Numbered from the stretch's first letter, positions 7,333 through 14,633 are shown. The stretch: DNA of 14,989 bases from Chitinophaga pinensis (GCA_943324925.2 CALPNL020000029.1:1-14989), one strand, 5' to 3'. Notes: a model not told the origin generated them from the sequence alone. Made by a program: numbers and translations.

Positions 7333-8961
7333 CTAAACTTGTAATACGCCCATATTAAATTTCTTTTCAATAGGTGAGTGGTTGGCTGCTTCAATTCCCA
7401 TTGAAATCCATGTTCTAGTGTCTAATGGATCTACTATAGCATCTGTCCAAAGACGAGAAGCCGCATAATAAGGAGAAACTTGTTCGTCGTAACGAGCTTT
7501 AATTTTATCAAAAACCTCTTTTTCTTTTACTTCATCAACGGTTTCGCCTTTTGCTTTAAGCGATGAAGTTTCAATTTGTGCCAGTACTTTTGCTGCCTGT
7601 GTTCCGCCCATAACGGCTAATTCAGCACTTGGCCATGCAAATATTAATCTTGGATCATAAGCTTTTCCACACATGGCATAATTTCCTGCACCATAAGAAT
7701 TTCCTACAATAACAGTAAATTTAGGAACTACAGAATTAGCTACTGCATTAACCATTTTTGCTCCATCTTTAATTATTCCTCCGTGTTCTGATTTTGAACC
7801 CACCATAAATCCAGTAACATCTTGAATAAAAACTAATGGGATTTTTTTCTGGTTGCAATTGGCAATAAAGCGGGTGGCTTTATCAGCAGAATCAGAATAA
7901 ATTACTCCGCCAAATTGCATTTCGCCCGTTTTAGATTTTAAAACGGTTCTTTGATTGGCCAAAATTCCAACTGCCCAGCCATCAATTCTGGCATATCCTG
8001 TTATTATTGTTTGTCCGTAGCCATCTTTGTAAGTATCGAATTCTGAATTATCAACCAATCGCTTGATAATTTCCATCATGTCGTATTGTTCGTTTCTAGC
8101 TTTTGGTAAAATCCCGTAGATTTCTTTTTCATCAAATGCTGGTTTTTGAGATTTTTCTCTATTGAAACCTGCTTTATCAAAATCACCAATTTTAGAAACT
8201 ATATTTTTTATTCGGTCCAAAGCGTCCTTATCGTCCTTTGCTTTATAATCGGTTACTCCCGATATTTCACAATGAGTTGTGGCTCCTCCTAAAGTTTCAT
8301 TATCAATACTTTCACCAATAGCGGCTTTCACCAAATAGCTTCCTGCTAGGAAGATACTTCCTGTTTTGTCAACAATCATTGCTTCGTCACTCATAATTGG
8401 TAGGTAAGCCCCGCCAGCAACACAACTTCCCATAACGGCTGCTATTTGAGTAATTCCCATACTACTCATTTGGGCATTATTTCTGAATATTCGACCAAAA
8501 TGTTCTTTATCAGGGAAAATCTCATCTTGAAGCGGTAAGTAAACCCCTGCTGAATCTACCAAATAAATTATTGGCAAACGATTTTCCATGGCAATTTCTT
8601 GAGCTCTTAAATTCTTTTTACCCGTAATTGGAAACCAGGCGCCTGCTTTAACCGTTGCATCGTTTGCAACTACAACACATTGCTTGCCTTTTATATATCC
8701 AATTTTTACAACTACTCCTCCAGAGGGACAACCACCGTGTTCTTCATACATTCCGTAACCAACAAAACCTCCAATTTCAATATTTTTTGAATTGGCGTCA
8801 AGCAAATAATCGATACGTTCGCGGGCAGTCATTTTACCTTCGCCATGCAATTTTTCTATACGCTTTTCACCACCACCTAATTTTATTTTAGCAAATTTTT
8901 GCTTTAAATCGGTGATCAATAATTTGTTATGATCTTCATTTTTATTGAAATTAATATCCAT
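7333..8961 (-). CDS. Acyl-CoA carboxylase beta (carboxyltransferase) subunit, methylcrotonyl-CoA carboxylase-like
   Basis: This 542-residue biotin-dependent carboxyltransferase has two crotonase-like halves. The N-terminal half carries GKMTARERI near residue 43, EEHGGCPSGGVV near 73, and LVDSAGVYLP followed by FPDKEHFGRIF, a pattern closer to methylcrotonyl-CoA carboxylase beta subunits than to propionyl- or acetyl-CoA carboxylases. GSCVAGGAYLP and AGSYLVKAAIGE follow. The C-terminal half has the acyl-CoA/biotin pocket glycines (GNSYGAGNYAMCG) and the usual C-terminal NMGVLQV-type end. It transfers CO2 from carboxybiotin to an acyl-CoA in the cytoplasm, probably in leucine breakdown; the exact substrate is not fixed by sequence reading alone. 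The biotin carboxylase/carrier subunit is not in this window, so the partner must be encoded elsewhere. It is the first gene of the minus-strand run with the lipoprotein and M1 peptidase. No clear promoter match was found in the 258-nt upstream gap. Confidence 0.92.
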   Translation of the reverse strand: MDINFNKNEDHNKLLITDLKQKFAKIKLGGGEKRIEKLHGEGKMTARERIDYLLDANSKNIEIGGFVGYGMYEEHGGCPSGGVVVKIGYIKGKQCVVVANDATVKAGAWFPITGKKNLRAQEIAMENRLPIIYLVDSAGVYLPLQDEIFPDKEHFGRIFRNNAQMSSMGITQIAAVMGSCVAGGAYLPIMSDEAMIVDKTGSIFLAGSYLVKAAIGESIDNETLGGATTHCEISGVTDYKAKDDKDALDRIKNIVSKIGDFDKAGFNREKSQKPAFDEKEIYGILPKARNEQYDMMEIIKRLVDNSEFDTYKDGYGQTIITGYARIDGWAVGILANQRTVLKSKTGEMQFGGVIYSDSADKATRFIANCNQKKIPLVFIQDVTGFMVGSKSEHGGIIKDGAKMVNAVANSVVPKFTVIVGNSYGAGNYAMCGKAYDPRLIFAWPSAELAVMGGTQAAKVLAQIETSSLKAKGETVDEVKEKEVFDKIKARYDEQVSPYYAASRLWTDAIVDPLDTRTWISMGIEAANHSPIEKKFNMGVLQV

Positions 8962-9084
8962 ATAATTGTAATAATCCTTTTGTAAATTAATATGCTAAAT
9001 TACTAAAATGAAGGAAATAAATTGACATTATAGTTTTACAATTTAATAATTAATCCCAAATGTTATTAATTTATCAAAAAAGTA

Positions 9085-9092
9085 TATTTTTG
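9085..9092 (+). promoter_or_regulatory. Distal -7 promoter element upstream of the phosphate genes
   Basis: TATTTTTG matches TAnnTTTG, with a TTA at 9063-9065 at a 19-nt spacing as a possible -33 element. Transcription would start near 9099 and give a leader of about 120 nt to the DUF47 gene, running through the repeat at 9154-9175. No convincing ORF is seen in that leader. Confidence 0.4.
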
Positions 9093-9153
9093 CTGCCTGT
9101 CAACTAAAGTGCTATTTAATTTATTAATGGTAAATTTTAGTATTAATTTCTAT

Positions 9154-9175
9154 TTGTTAACGTTTAGCTAACATT
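9154..9175 (+). promoter_or_regulatory. Candidate operator: tandem 11-bp direct repeat before the phosphate transport genes
   Basis: TTGTTAACGTT is followed directly by TAGCTAACATT, identical at 8 of 11 positions. The same bases also form a partial inverted repeat, TGTTA...TAACA (9155-9173). The block ends 7 nt before the proximal -7 element, so it covers the -33 region. OmpR/PhoB-type response regulators bind tandem half-sites at about 11-bp spacing; a PhoB-like role is inferred from the downstream phosphate genes, not proven. Confidence 0.35.
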
Positions 9176-9182
9176 GAATAGA

Positions 9183-9190
9183 TATATTTG
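9183..9190 (+). promoter_or_regulatory. Proximal -7 promoter element for the DUF47-PiT operon
   Basis: TATATTTG is an exact TAnnTTTG match ending 29 nt before the ATG at 9220, so the leader would be roughly 20-25 nt. There is no TTG at a 17-19 nt spacing (the nearest is 26 nt away), as might be expected of a promoter that needs an activator at 9154-9175. Confidence 0.55.
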
Positions 9191-9219
9191 TAATTTAAAA
9201 ATAAAATAAATCTTAATTT

Positions 9220-9864
9220 ATGAATGCTAATAGTATTTTTCAGTTTTTAATTCCTAAAGACAAAAAGTTTTTTCCATTGTTTGAAGAAGCTTCTAAAAAT
9301 TTGATTTTAATTGCAACAGAACTTCATGAAGCGGTTAACGCACCTTTAAAGGAACGGGAGAATATCTTTCAAAAAATGACTGATTTGGAAAGTAAAATTG
9401 AAGATATTACACGTCAAACCAACTTGGAATTAAGTAGAAATTTCATCACTCCATTTGATAGAGAAGATATTTATTTGCTTATTACTGCAATAGACACCGT
9501 TGCTGGAAATTTAAATGGTGCTGCAAGCAGAATGAAATTATACCAAGTTGATAAAATCACTAAATCGATTAGAAAACTAACTGAAATAAATCTTGAAGCC
9601 TGTCAAAATATTGATATTGCAGTAAAAGAATTAAGAAATTTCAAGAAAGTTAAAAATATAACTGATGCTTGTGCTAGAATCAATAAGTTAGAAAATAAAT
9701 CCGATAATGTTTATGATAAAGCGGTTTCTGAATTATTTGAAAATGAGACAGATGCTAAAAATATCATCAAATATAAAGAGGTATTATCAGTTTTAGAATC
9801 TGCTACTGACAAATGTAAAAATGCAGCGAGTGTATTAGAATCTATCGCGGTTAAACATTCATAA
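9220..9864 (+). CDS. DUF47 family PhoU-like protein, partner of a PiT phosphate transporter
   Basis: This 214-residue soluble, all-helical protein is the normal length for DUF47 (PhoU-divergent) proteins. It appears to consist of long amphipathic helices in two related halves. Acidic PhoU-like metal-binding segments are visible at ITPFDREDIY (76-85) and ENKSDNVYDKAV (158-169), and KYKEVLSVLESATDKC (184-199) matches the usual C-terminal helix of the family. DUF47 genes are found next to PiT transporter genes in many bacteria, as here with a 28-nt gap, and are thought to regulate or assist the transporter from the cytoplasmic side. It should not be called PhoU, because it is not linked to a Pst ABC transporter. 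The start is an ATG behind a TAnnTTTG element; no SD is present. Confidence 0.9.
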   Translation: MNANSIFQFLIPKDKKFFPLFEEASKNLILIATELHEAVNAPLKERENIFQKMTDLESKIEDITRQTNLELSRNFITPFDREDIYLLITAIDTVAGNLNGAASRMKLYQVDKITKSIRKLTEINLEACQNIDIAVKELRNFKKVKNITDACARINKLENKSDNVYDKAVSELFENETDAKNIIKYKEVLSVLESATDKCKNAASVLESIAVKHS

Positions 9865-9870
9865 ACTCCT

Positions 9871-9882
9871 CAGAAATTTCTG
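9871..9882. repeat. 12-bp perfect palindrome between the DUF47 and PiT genes
   Basis: CAGAAATTTCTG lies in the 28-nt gap, 6 nt after the DUF47 stop and 10 nt before the PiT ATG. As RNA it could form only a tiny hairpin (about four pairs), too weak to be a terminator. A role in translation of the transporter or in RNA processing is possible but not shown. Confidence 0.35.
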
Positions 9883-9892
9883 AATATTCATT

Positions 9893-11224
9893 ATGGAATT
9901 CAATATACTTATCCTTATTATCGTATTAGCCTTACTATTTGATTATATCAATGGTTTTCACGATGCGGCCAATTCAATTGCTACAATTGTTGCAACTAAG
10001 GTGCTTACTCCTTTTCAAGCGGTGGTTTGGGCTGCCTTTTTCAATTTTGTTGCCTATTGGGTTTTTGGTTTTGGTGTAGCTGATACTGTAGCAAAAACTG
10101 CACACACCAGCAGCATCAATTTAACGGTTATTCTCGCAGGGATTATTGCAGCTATTATTTGGAACTTAATCACTTGGTGGAAAGGAATTCCATCTTCTTC
10201 CTCTCACACTTTAATCGGTGGTTTTGCTGGAGCAGCTATAGCCCATGGATTTAGAGACGTTACAGATCCTGAACATGCTGGTTTTAAAATTGTTAATTGG
10301 TTTAAAGCGGCTAAAGAAGGAGAATTATTACCTTCAGGTGTAATGATTGTTGTACTGTTTATACTTTTCGCTCCTTTACTAGGAATGATTATTTCCTATT
10401 TTATTTCGCTTTGGATGATCTATTCGTCTAAAAAGAATATTATGCCTAAACTATTGACAATTGCTTTGATGGTATTTGCCGTTTGGTTTTTAAATTCTGT
10501 TTTGAAATACGATATCGATCCTAAAGACGCTCGTTTTGAAAGTAAATTCTTTTCTATTATTGCTTACCCTGCAAATATTAAATGGCTTTTGGTTGGCTTT
10601 GTATTTTTCAGTTTGGCAATCTTTAATTTAGTGTTCAGTAGTTTTTCTTTCTCAAGATCAGAAGCAATCTTAAAAAAAATGCAGTTGGTTTCTTCAGCCG
10701 CATTTAGCTTAGGACATGGGGGGAACGATTCTCAAAAAGTTATGGGTATTATAGCTGCTGCTGTAGCTGTTTATATTAAAACAAATCCAAATGCTAATCT
10801 ATCAGACGGTTGGTTGGATCTAAATGTAGTTTTACCATCTGAGAGTAATGGAGTTAAAATTGACGGTTCTATACCTTCCTGGATTCCATTAACCTGTTAC
10901 TCCATTATTGCTCTAGGAACATTAAGTGGGGGATGGAAAATTGTAAAAACAATGGGTTCAAAAATCACTAAAGTAACCGCTTTTGAGGGTGTAGTTGCTG
11001 AATCTGCTGGAGCTTTGACATTATTTATGACAGAACATTTTAAAATTCCTGTTTCAACAACACATACTATTACCGGATCGATTATTGGAGTAGGAATCAC
11101 TAAAAGAGTTTCTGCTGTTCGATGGGGAGTAACCATCAACTTAATTTGGGCTTGGGTTTTGACTATTCCAATTTCAGCTATTTTAGCCGCTCTCACCTAT
11201 ATGCTATTGTCTTTATTTATATAA
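9893..11224 (+). CDS. PiT-family inorganic phosphate transporter
   Basis: This 443-residue polytopic inner-membrane protein has about ten hydrophobic segments. It shows the duplicated PiT signature: GFHDAANS (21-28) in the first half and GHGGNDSQK (274-282) in the second, plus the paired re-entrant motifs PSSSSHT (100-106) and PVSTTHT (386-392). These inverted repeats form the phosphate and cation sites. Members import phosphate, as metal-phosphate with protons or with sodium; the coupling ion cannot be told from the sequence. A hydrophilic loop with SNGVKIDG (near residue 320) separates helices in the second half. It is the second gene of an operon with the DUF47 protein, sharing its promoters, and is followed within 2 nt of the stop by a strong bidirectional terminator. 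Confidence 0.95.
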   Translation: MEFNILILIIVLALLFDYINGFHDAANSIATIVATKVLTPFQAVVWAAFFNFVAYWVFGFGVADTVAKTAHTSSINLTVILAGIIAAIIWNLITWWKGIPSSSSHTLIGGFAGAAIAHGFRDVTDPEHAGFKIVNWFKAAKEGELLPSGVMIVVLFILFAPLLGMIISYFISLWMIYSSKKNIMPKLLTIALMVFAVWFLNSVLKYDIDPKDARFESKFFSIIAYPANIKWLLVGFVFFSLAIFNLVFSSFSFSRSEAILKKMQLVSSAAFSLGHGGNDSQKVMGIIAAAVAVYIKTNPNANLSDGWLDLNVVLPSESNGVKIDGSIPSWIPLTCYSIIALGTLSGGWKIVKTMGSKITKVTAFEGVVAESAGALTLFMTEHFKIPVSTTHTITGSIIGVGITKRVSAVRWGVTINLIWAWVLTIPISAILAALTYMLLSLFI

Positions 11225-11225
11225 C

Positions 11226-11261
11226 AAAAAAAACATCTTAAGAAATTAAGATGTTTTTTTT
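11226..11261. terminator. Bidirectional terminator between the PiT gene and lpxD
   Basis: An 8-bp stem (CATCTTAA 11234-11241, TTAAGATG 11246-11253) carries a GAAA loop. It is flanked by eight A on the left and eight T on the right, so both strands read stem plus U-run. It starts right after the PiT stop and lies 15 nt beyond the lpxD stop on the other strand, serving both convergent genes. Confidence 0.92.
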
Positions 11262-11276
11262 GCTATTTACTATAAT

Positions 11277-12272
11277 TTATTTTCCTGAATCTCGAACTAA
11301 TCTTTTTAATATAGCCCATTGTTTTAGAGCTTCACGTGCTTCAACTGCAGGATATCCTAACATAGTTTTCCCAGCTTCAATGTCGCCCGTAACTCCTGAA
11401 CCAGCACCTACAATTGCACCACTTCCAATGGTAGTATGGTCTTTTATGGATGCGCTTCCGCCAATGACCACTCCATCTCCTAAAGTTACGGATCCCGCTA
11501 AACCAGAATTTCCAGCCATGATACAAAAACGTCCTAAAACACTATTATGACCAATTTGAACTAAGTTATCTATCTTACATCCATCGCCTAAAATTGTAGA
11601 GCTAAATTTACCACGATCTACACAAGAGTTCGCTCCAATTTCAACCCAATTTCCTATAATTACATTTCCTATTTGTGGGATTTTTACCAATCCTCTTTCT
11701 GGACAAGGTCGGAAACCAAAACCATCAGCGCCTATTGTAGCATTTGGATGAATGATACAATCAGTTCCTAAATGACAACGTTCTCTAATAACTGCTCCAG
11801 ACCAAATAACCGTATTTTTGCCTATCGTGCATTCGTCTAAAATGGTAACATTAGGATATAAAGTTACATTTTCTCCAAGAACCACCTTCGGACCTACATA
11901 ACATCCCGCGCCAATACGTGTTCCTTTTCCAATAGTTGCAGAGGCATCAATTGTTGCAGTAGGGTGAATTTCAGTATTGAAAATTGGAGTAGGAGGGGCA
12001 AACATTTCTAGTACTTGTGACATCGCTAAATCGGCATTTTTTACTTTTATAAATGCACGATTAGGTCCAGGTTCTACAGAAATATCTTGGTTTACTACGG
12101 CAACACAAGCTTTCGAAGTTTCCCATAATTTCTCGTATTTTCTATTTCCAATAAATGAAATTTCAGAAGCCGTAGCGCGTTCCAATTGCTCAGGTGCAGT
12201 GATCACTTGATTTGTATTTCCGATAATTTCTCCCTGAAGGATTTCGTTGATTTGTTCTAAAGAATAGGTCAT
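11277..12272 (-). CDS. lpxD: UDP-3-O-(3-hydroxyacyl)glucosamine N-acyltransferase (lipid A synthesis)
   Basis: The product has 331 residues from the ATG at 12272; the longer frame begins with GTG at 12314 and adds 14 residues unlike the family. The N-terminal uridine-binding domain includes ISFIGNRKYEKLW and ACVAVV. From about residue 100 a left-handed beta-helix of hexapeptide repeats follows (for example IHPTATIDASATIGKGTRIG). The catalytic histidine is H242 in QIGHN, matching H239 of E. coli LpxD, and VDRG lies shortly before it. The C-terminus forms a helix (EAREALKQWAILKRL). The enzyme adds the second hydroxyacyl chain from acyl carrier protein to the glucosamine in the cytoplasm. Other lpx genes are not adjacent, so this is a lone copy; some flavobacteria carry two LpxD-like proteins, so functional equivalence is inferred. 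It lies 138 nt downstream of prfB on the same strand with no clear terminator between. Confidence 0.9.
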   Translation of the reverse strand: MTYSLEQINEILQGEIIGNTNQVITAPEQLERATASEISFIGNRKYEKLWETSKACVAVVNQDISVEPGPNRAFIKVKNADLAMSQVLEMFAPPTPIFNTEIHPTATIDASATIGKGTRIGAGCYVGPKVVLGENVTLYPNVTILDECTIGKNTVIWSGAVIRERCHLGTDCIIHPNATIGADGFGFRPCPERGLVKIPQIGNVIIGNWVEIGANSCVDRGKFSSTILGDGCKIDNLVQIGHNSVLGRFCIMAGNSGLAGSVTLGDGVVIGGSASIKDHTTIGSGAIVGAGSGVTGDIEAGKTMLGYPAVEAREALKQWAILKRLVRDSGK

Positions 12273-12322
12273 TGGTGTAAATTTAATATTATAAAATAAG
12301 GCAATTAACCTCACATTTGCAA

Positions 12323-12353
12323 CTTTGAAGATAAATTGGTTATAAATTCAAAG
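12323..12353 (-). repeat. Inverted repeat in the prfB-lpxD gap
   Basis: CTTTGAA (12323-12329) and TTCAAAG (12347-12353) are perfect 7-bp arms 17 nt apart, with a second inner pairing of ATAA and TTAT. A hairpin is possible in the minus-strand transcript, but no T-run follows it, so it is not a typical terminator. Confidence 0.4.
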
Positions 12354-12364
12354 ATTAAAACATT

Positions 12365-12406
12365 CAACTAACAACCTATAACTTATAACCTACAACCAAC
12401 AACTCC
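12365..12406. repeat. Degenerate 7-bp tandem repeat (six units) just after prfB
   Basis: Six consecutive heptamers fit YAACYWA or close to it: CAACTAA, CAACCTA, TAACTTA, TAACCTA, CAACCAA, CAACTCC. The block starts 4 nt past the prfB stop (minus strand reading) and lies wholly within the gap to lpxD. It contains almost no G on the plus strand, so the minus-strand transcript would be G/U-rich there. Confidence 0.7.
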
Positions 12407-12410
12407 TCAT

Positions 12411-13509
12411 TTACTTCTCCTCTTTCTGTCCCATCATCATTAAGAAAGATTTCAAAAACTCGTCGATATCACCATTTAAAACGCCATCAACATCACTACT
12501 TTCATAACCGGTACGCACGTCTTTAACTAATTTGTAGGGTTGCATCACGTAATTTCGTATTTGAGAACCCCATTCAATTTTCATTTTTCCTGCTTCGATA
12601 TCGGCTCTTTGTGCTTGTTTCTTTTTTAATTCAATTTCGTACAATTGAGAACGTAACATTTGCATCGCACGCTGGCGATTGTCTTGTTGCGACCTGGTTT
12701 CTGAACATTGAATTTGAATACCCGTTGGCTTGTGAACCAATTGAACTTTGGTCTCCACCTTATTCACATTTTGTCCGCCGGCACCACTAGATCTAGAAGT
12801 GGTAATTTCTATATCGGCAGGGTTTATGTCAATTTCTATACTATCATCAACTAATGGATAAACATAAACCGAAACGAATGAGGTATGTCGCTTAGCATTA
12901 CTATCAAAAGGAGAAATTCTCACTAACCGATGAACTCCATTTTCACCTTTTAAATACCCGAAAGAATAATCTCCTTCAAATTCTAAAGTAACCGTTTTTA
13001 TCCCAGCAACATCGCCTTCTTGGTAGTTTAATTCCTTGATTTTATATCCTGATTTTTCGCCCCACATCATGTACATTCGCATCAACATCGACGCCCAATC
13101 ACAACTTTCTGTTCCACCTGCTCCAGCCGTGATTTGTAGTACTGCACTTAACGTGTCTCCTTCATCAGAAAGCATGTTTTTAAACTCAATTGACTCAATA
13201 TGAGAATTCGTCAAATGGTATTGTTCGTCTAATTCTTCTGTAGTTAATTCCCCTTCTTTGTAGAATTCGTAAGCCAATTGCAATTCTTCGGCCATATCAT
13301 TGGCTTTATTGTAATCGTCTACCCATTTTTTCTTGGATCGAAGGTTTTTTACAAACAGTTCCGCTTCTTTTGGATGGTTCCAAAATTCAGGAGCTAACGT
13401 CTTTTCTTCCTCGTTGGTAATCTCAATTAATTTGGCATCAACGTCAAAGATACCTCCTCAACGCACCAAGGCGCTCCACAATACCTTTAATTTGTTCGGT
13501 AGTTGTCAT
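12411..13509 (-). CDS. prfB: Peptide chain release factor 2, made through a +1 programmed frameshift
   Basis: The gene starts at the ATG 13509-13507. The zero frame gives 21 codons (MTTTEQIKGIVERLGALRRYL) and then meets TGA at 13446-13444. Shifting +1 after CTT (13449-13447), i.e. skipping T13446, continues as D-V-D-A-K to the TAA at 12413-12411. The product has 365 residues, the length of E. coli RF2. The frameshift site reads AGGAGGTATCTTTGAC: an SD-like stimulator, then the CTT slip codon and TGA-C, as in the known RF2 autoregulatory site. RF2 identity is confirmed by SPF (199-201), which reads UGA/UAA, and by the catalytic GGQ (244-246). The factor releases finished proteins at UAA and UGA. 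Low RF2 makes the ribosome pause at the UGA and shift, restoring RF2. An annotation starting at the internal ATG 13295 would lose the first 71 residues. Confidence 0.97.
13443..13458 (-). promoter_or_regulatory. prfB +1 programmed ribosomal frameshift site
   Basis: On the minus strand this reads AGGAGG, TAT, CTT, TGA, C. CTT is the slip codon for peptidyl-tRNA-Leu (re-pairing on TTT), TGA in the context TGAC is a weak stop read by RF2 itself, and AGGAGG lies at the short spacing that in E. coli promotes slippage. The zero and +1 frames join here. Confidence 0.95.
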
Positions 13510-13518
13510 AAATTATAC

Positions 13519-13526
13519 TAATTTTG
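13519..13526 (+). promoter_or_regulatory. -7 promoter element for the threonine aldolase gene
   Basis: TAATTTTG matches TAnnTTTG on the plus strand, 65 nt before the ATG at 13592. No TTG lies at a good -33 spacing. It is interleaved with the divergent prfB promoter. Confidence 0.4.
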
Positions 13527-13531
13527 TGTAG

Positions 13532-13561
13532 CAAAAATAGGAAATTTTAATCAAGAGGCAA
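13532..13561 (-). promoter_or_regulatory. prfB promoter (TTG-N19-TAnnTTTG)
   Basis: On the minus strand TTG (13561-13559) is followed after 19 nt by TATTTTTG (13539-13532), the full Bacteroidota sigma-A consensus. The -7 element ends 22 nt before the prfB ATG, giving a short leader. Confidence 0.72.
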
Positions 13562-13574
13562 GTACACACTCTTG
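13552..13574. repeat. Perfect 6-bp inverted repeat over the prfB -33 region
   Basis: CAAGAG (13552-13557) and CTCTTG (13569-13574) are separated by 11 nt. The site encloses the prfB -33 TTG and lies in the leader of the divergent threonine aldolase gene. It may be a dimeric regulator site or chance. Confidence 0.35.
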
Positions 13575-13591
13575 TATTTAATAGCAACGAT

Positions 13592-14617
13592 ATGGATATT
13601 AACTTAGTTAGCGATACCGTAACCAAGCCTTCACAGGAAATGTTACGTTTTATGTTTCAAGCAGAAGTAGGCGATGATGTTTACAAACAAGACCTTACCG
13701 CTATAGAATTAGAAAATAAAGTAGCTCAATTTTTCGGTTTTGAGGCCGGTTTGTTTTTTCCTTCAGGTACAATGGCCAACCAAACTGCGATTAAATTGCA
13801 TACCCAACCTGGAGAACAATTAATAGCTGATAAATGGGCTCATGTTTATAATTATGAAGGGGGTGGAGTTTCTTTTAATAGCGGGGTTTCCTGTTGTTTA
13901 TTAGATGGAAATCGAGGAATGATTACTGCAGAACAAGTTTCAGGAGCAATTAACAATCCCGAGTTTTATCACAGTCCGTTAACCAGTTTGGTTTGCGTTG
14001 AAAACACCACTAATAAAGGAGGAGGAGCTTGTTATAATTTTAACGAATTCAAAAAAATACGCCAAGTTTGTGATAACAATAATTTGAAATTTCATTTGGA
14101 TGGTGCTCGTATTTGGAATGCTTTGGTTGCCACCAATGACAATCCGTCCGACTATGGAAAGCTATTTCACACGATGTCTGTTTGCTTTTCAAAAGGAATG
14201 GGAGCGCCTGTGGGTTCAGTACTATTATCAGATAAAGTTTCCATTAACAAAGCACTTAGAATTAGAAAGATACTTGGTGGCGGAATGCGACAAATAGGTT
14301 ATTTGGCTGCCGCTGGTTTATTTGCCTTAGAGCACAATATTGATAGATTAGCAGAAGACCACAGACGGGCAAAGGAATTGGGAATTTTACTTAATAATTT
14401 ACCTTGGATTACCACTGTAGAACCTGTAGAAACGAATATTTTGATTTTTTCGGTTCAGTCTTCTGTTGACGAAAATCAACTAATGGAAAAATTGAAGCAA
14501 AAAGGAATTGCAATAAGTTCTATGGGACATAGTAAACTAAGGATTGTTACCCATTTGGATTACCGGGAAGAAATGCACAGTTATGTTTTGGAGACTTTAG
14601 AAAAGTTGGAAGTATAA
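13592..14617 (+). CDS. ltaE: Low-specificity L-threonine aldolase (PLP-dependent)
   Basis: This 341-residue fold-type I PLP enzyme is the usual size for bacterial threonine aldolases. The N-terminal strand VSDTVTKPS and the GDDVY segment (27-31) are typical. FPSGTMANQTA (56-66) binds the cofactor phosphate, H84 (KWAHVYNYE) stacks on the ring, HLDGAR (168-173) supplies the Asp for the pyridine nitrogen, and K201 in FSKGMGAPVGS is the Schiff-base lysine. It cleaves L-threonine or L-allo-threonine to glycine and acetaldehyde in the cytoplasm, providing glycine or using threonine. Stereospecificity cannot be read from the sequence. It is transcribed divergently from prfB through an 82-nt shared region and converges on the small membrane gene, with stops 16 nt apart. 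Only a weak 5-bp hairpin (14628-14641) lies between the convergent ends. Confidence 0.93.
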   Translation: MDINLVSDTVTKPSQEMLRFMFQAEVGDDVYKQDLTAIELENKVAQFFGFEAGLFFPSGTMANQTAIKLHTQPGEQLIADKWAHVYNYEGGGVSFNSGVSCCLLDGNRGMITAEQVSGAINNPEFYHSPLTSLVCVENTTNKGGGACYNFNEFKKIRQVCDNNNLKFHLDGARIWNALVATNDNPSDYGKLFHTMSVCFSKGMGAPVGSVLLSDKVSINKALRIRKILGGGMRQIGYLAAAGLFALEHNIDRLAEDHRRAKELGILLNNLPWITTVEPVETNILIFSVQSSVDENQLMEKLKQKGIAISSMGHSKLRIVTHLDYREEMHSYVLETLEKLEV

Positions 14618-14633
14618 GTCTAAAATATGAAAC

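Noticed and set aside
8655..8891. Plus-strand frame over the start of the carboxylase gene
   Set aside because: It is antisense to a strongly conserved enzyme and its translation is low-complexity His/Gln/Leu.
9127..9171. 14-codon ORF in the leader before the DUF47 gene, possible leader peptide
   Set aside because: Its codons look like random AT-rich sequence and it has no attenuator-like hairpins.
12411..13509. prfB as a pseudogene broken by a frameshift or sequencing error
   Set aside because: The shift is exactly at the canonical CTT-TGA-C site with an SD-like element, and the joined product has the normal 365 residues with SPF and GGQ intact.
13333..13521. Plus-strand open frame of about 62 codons over the 5' part of prfB
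   Set aside because: It is antisense to the prfB N-terminal region, which encodes a good RF2 sequence once the +1 shift is taken into account.
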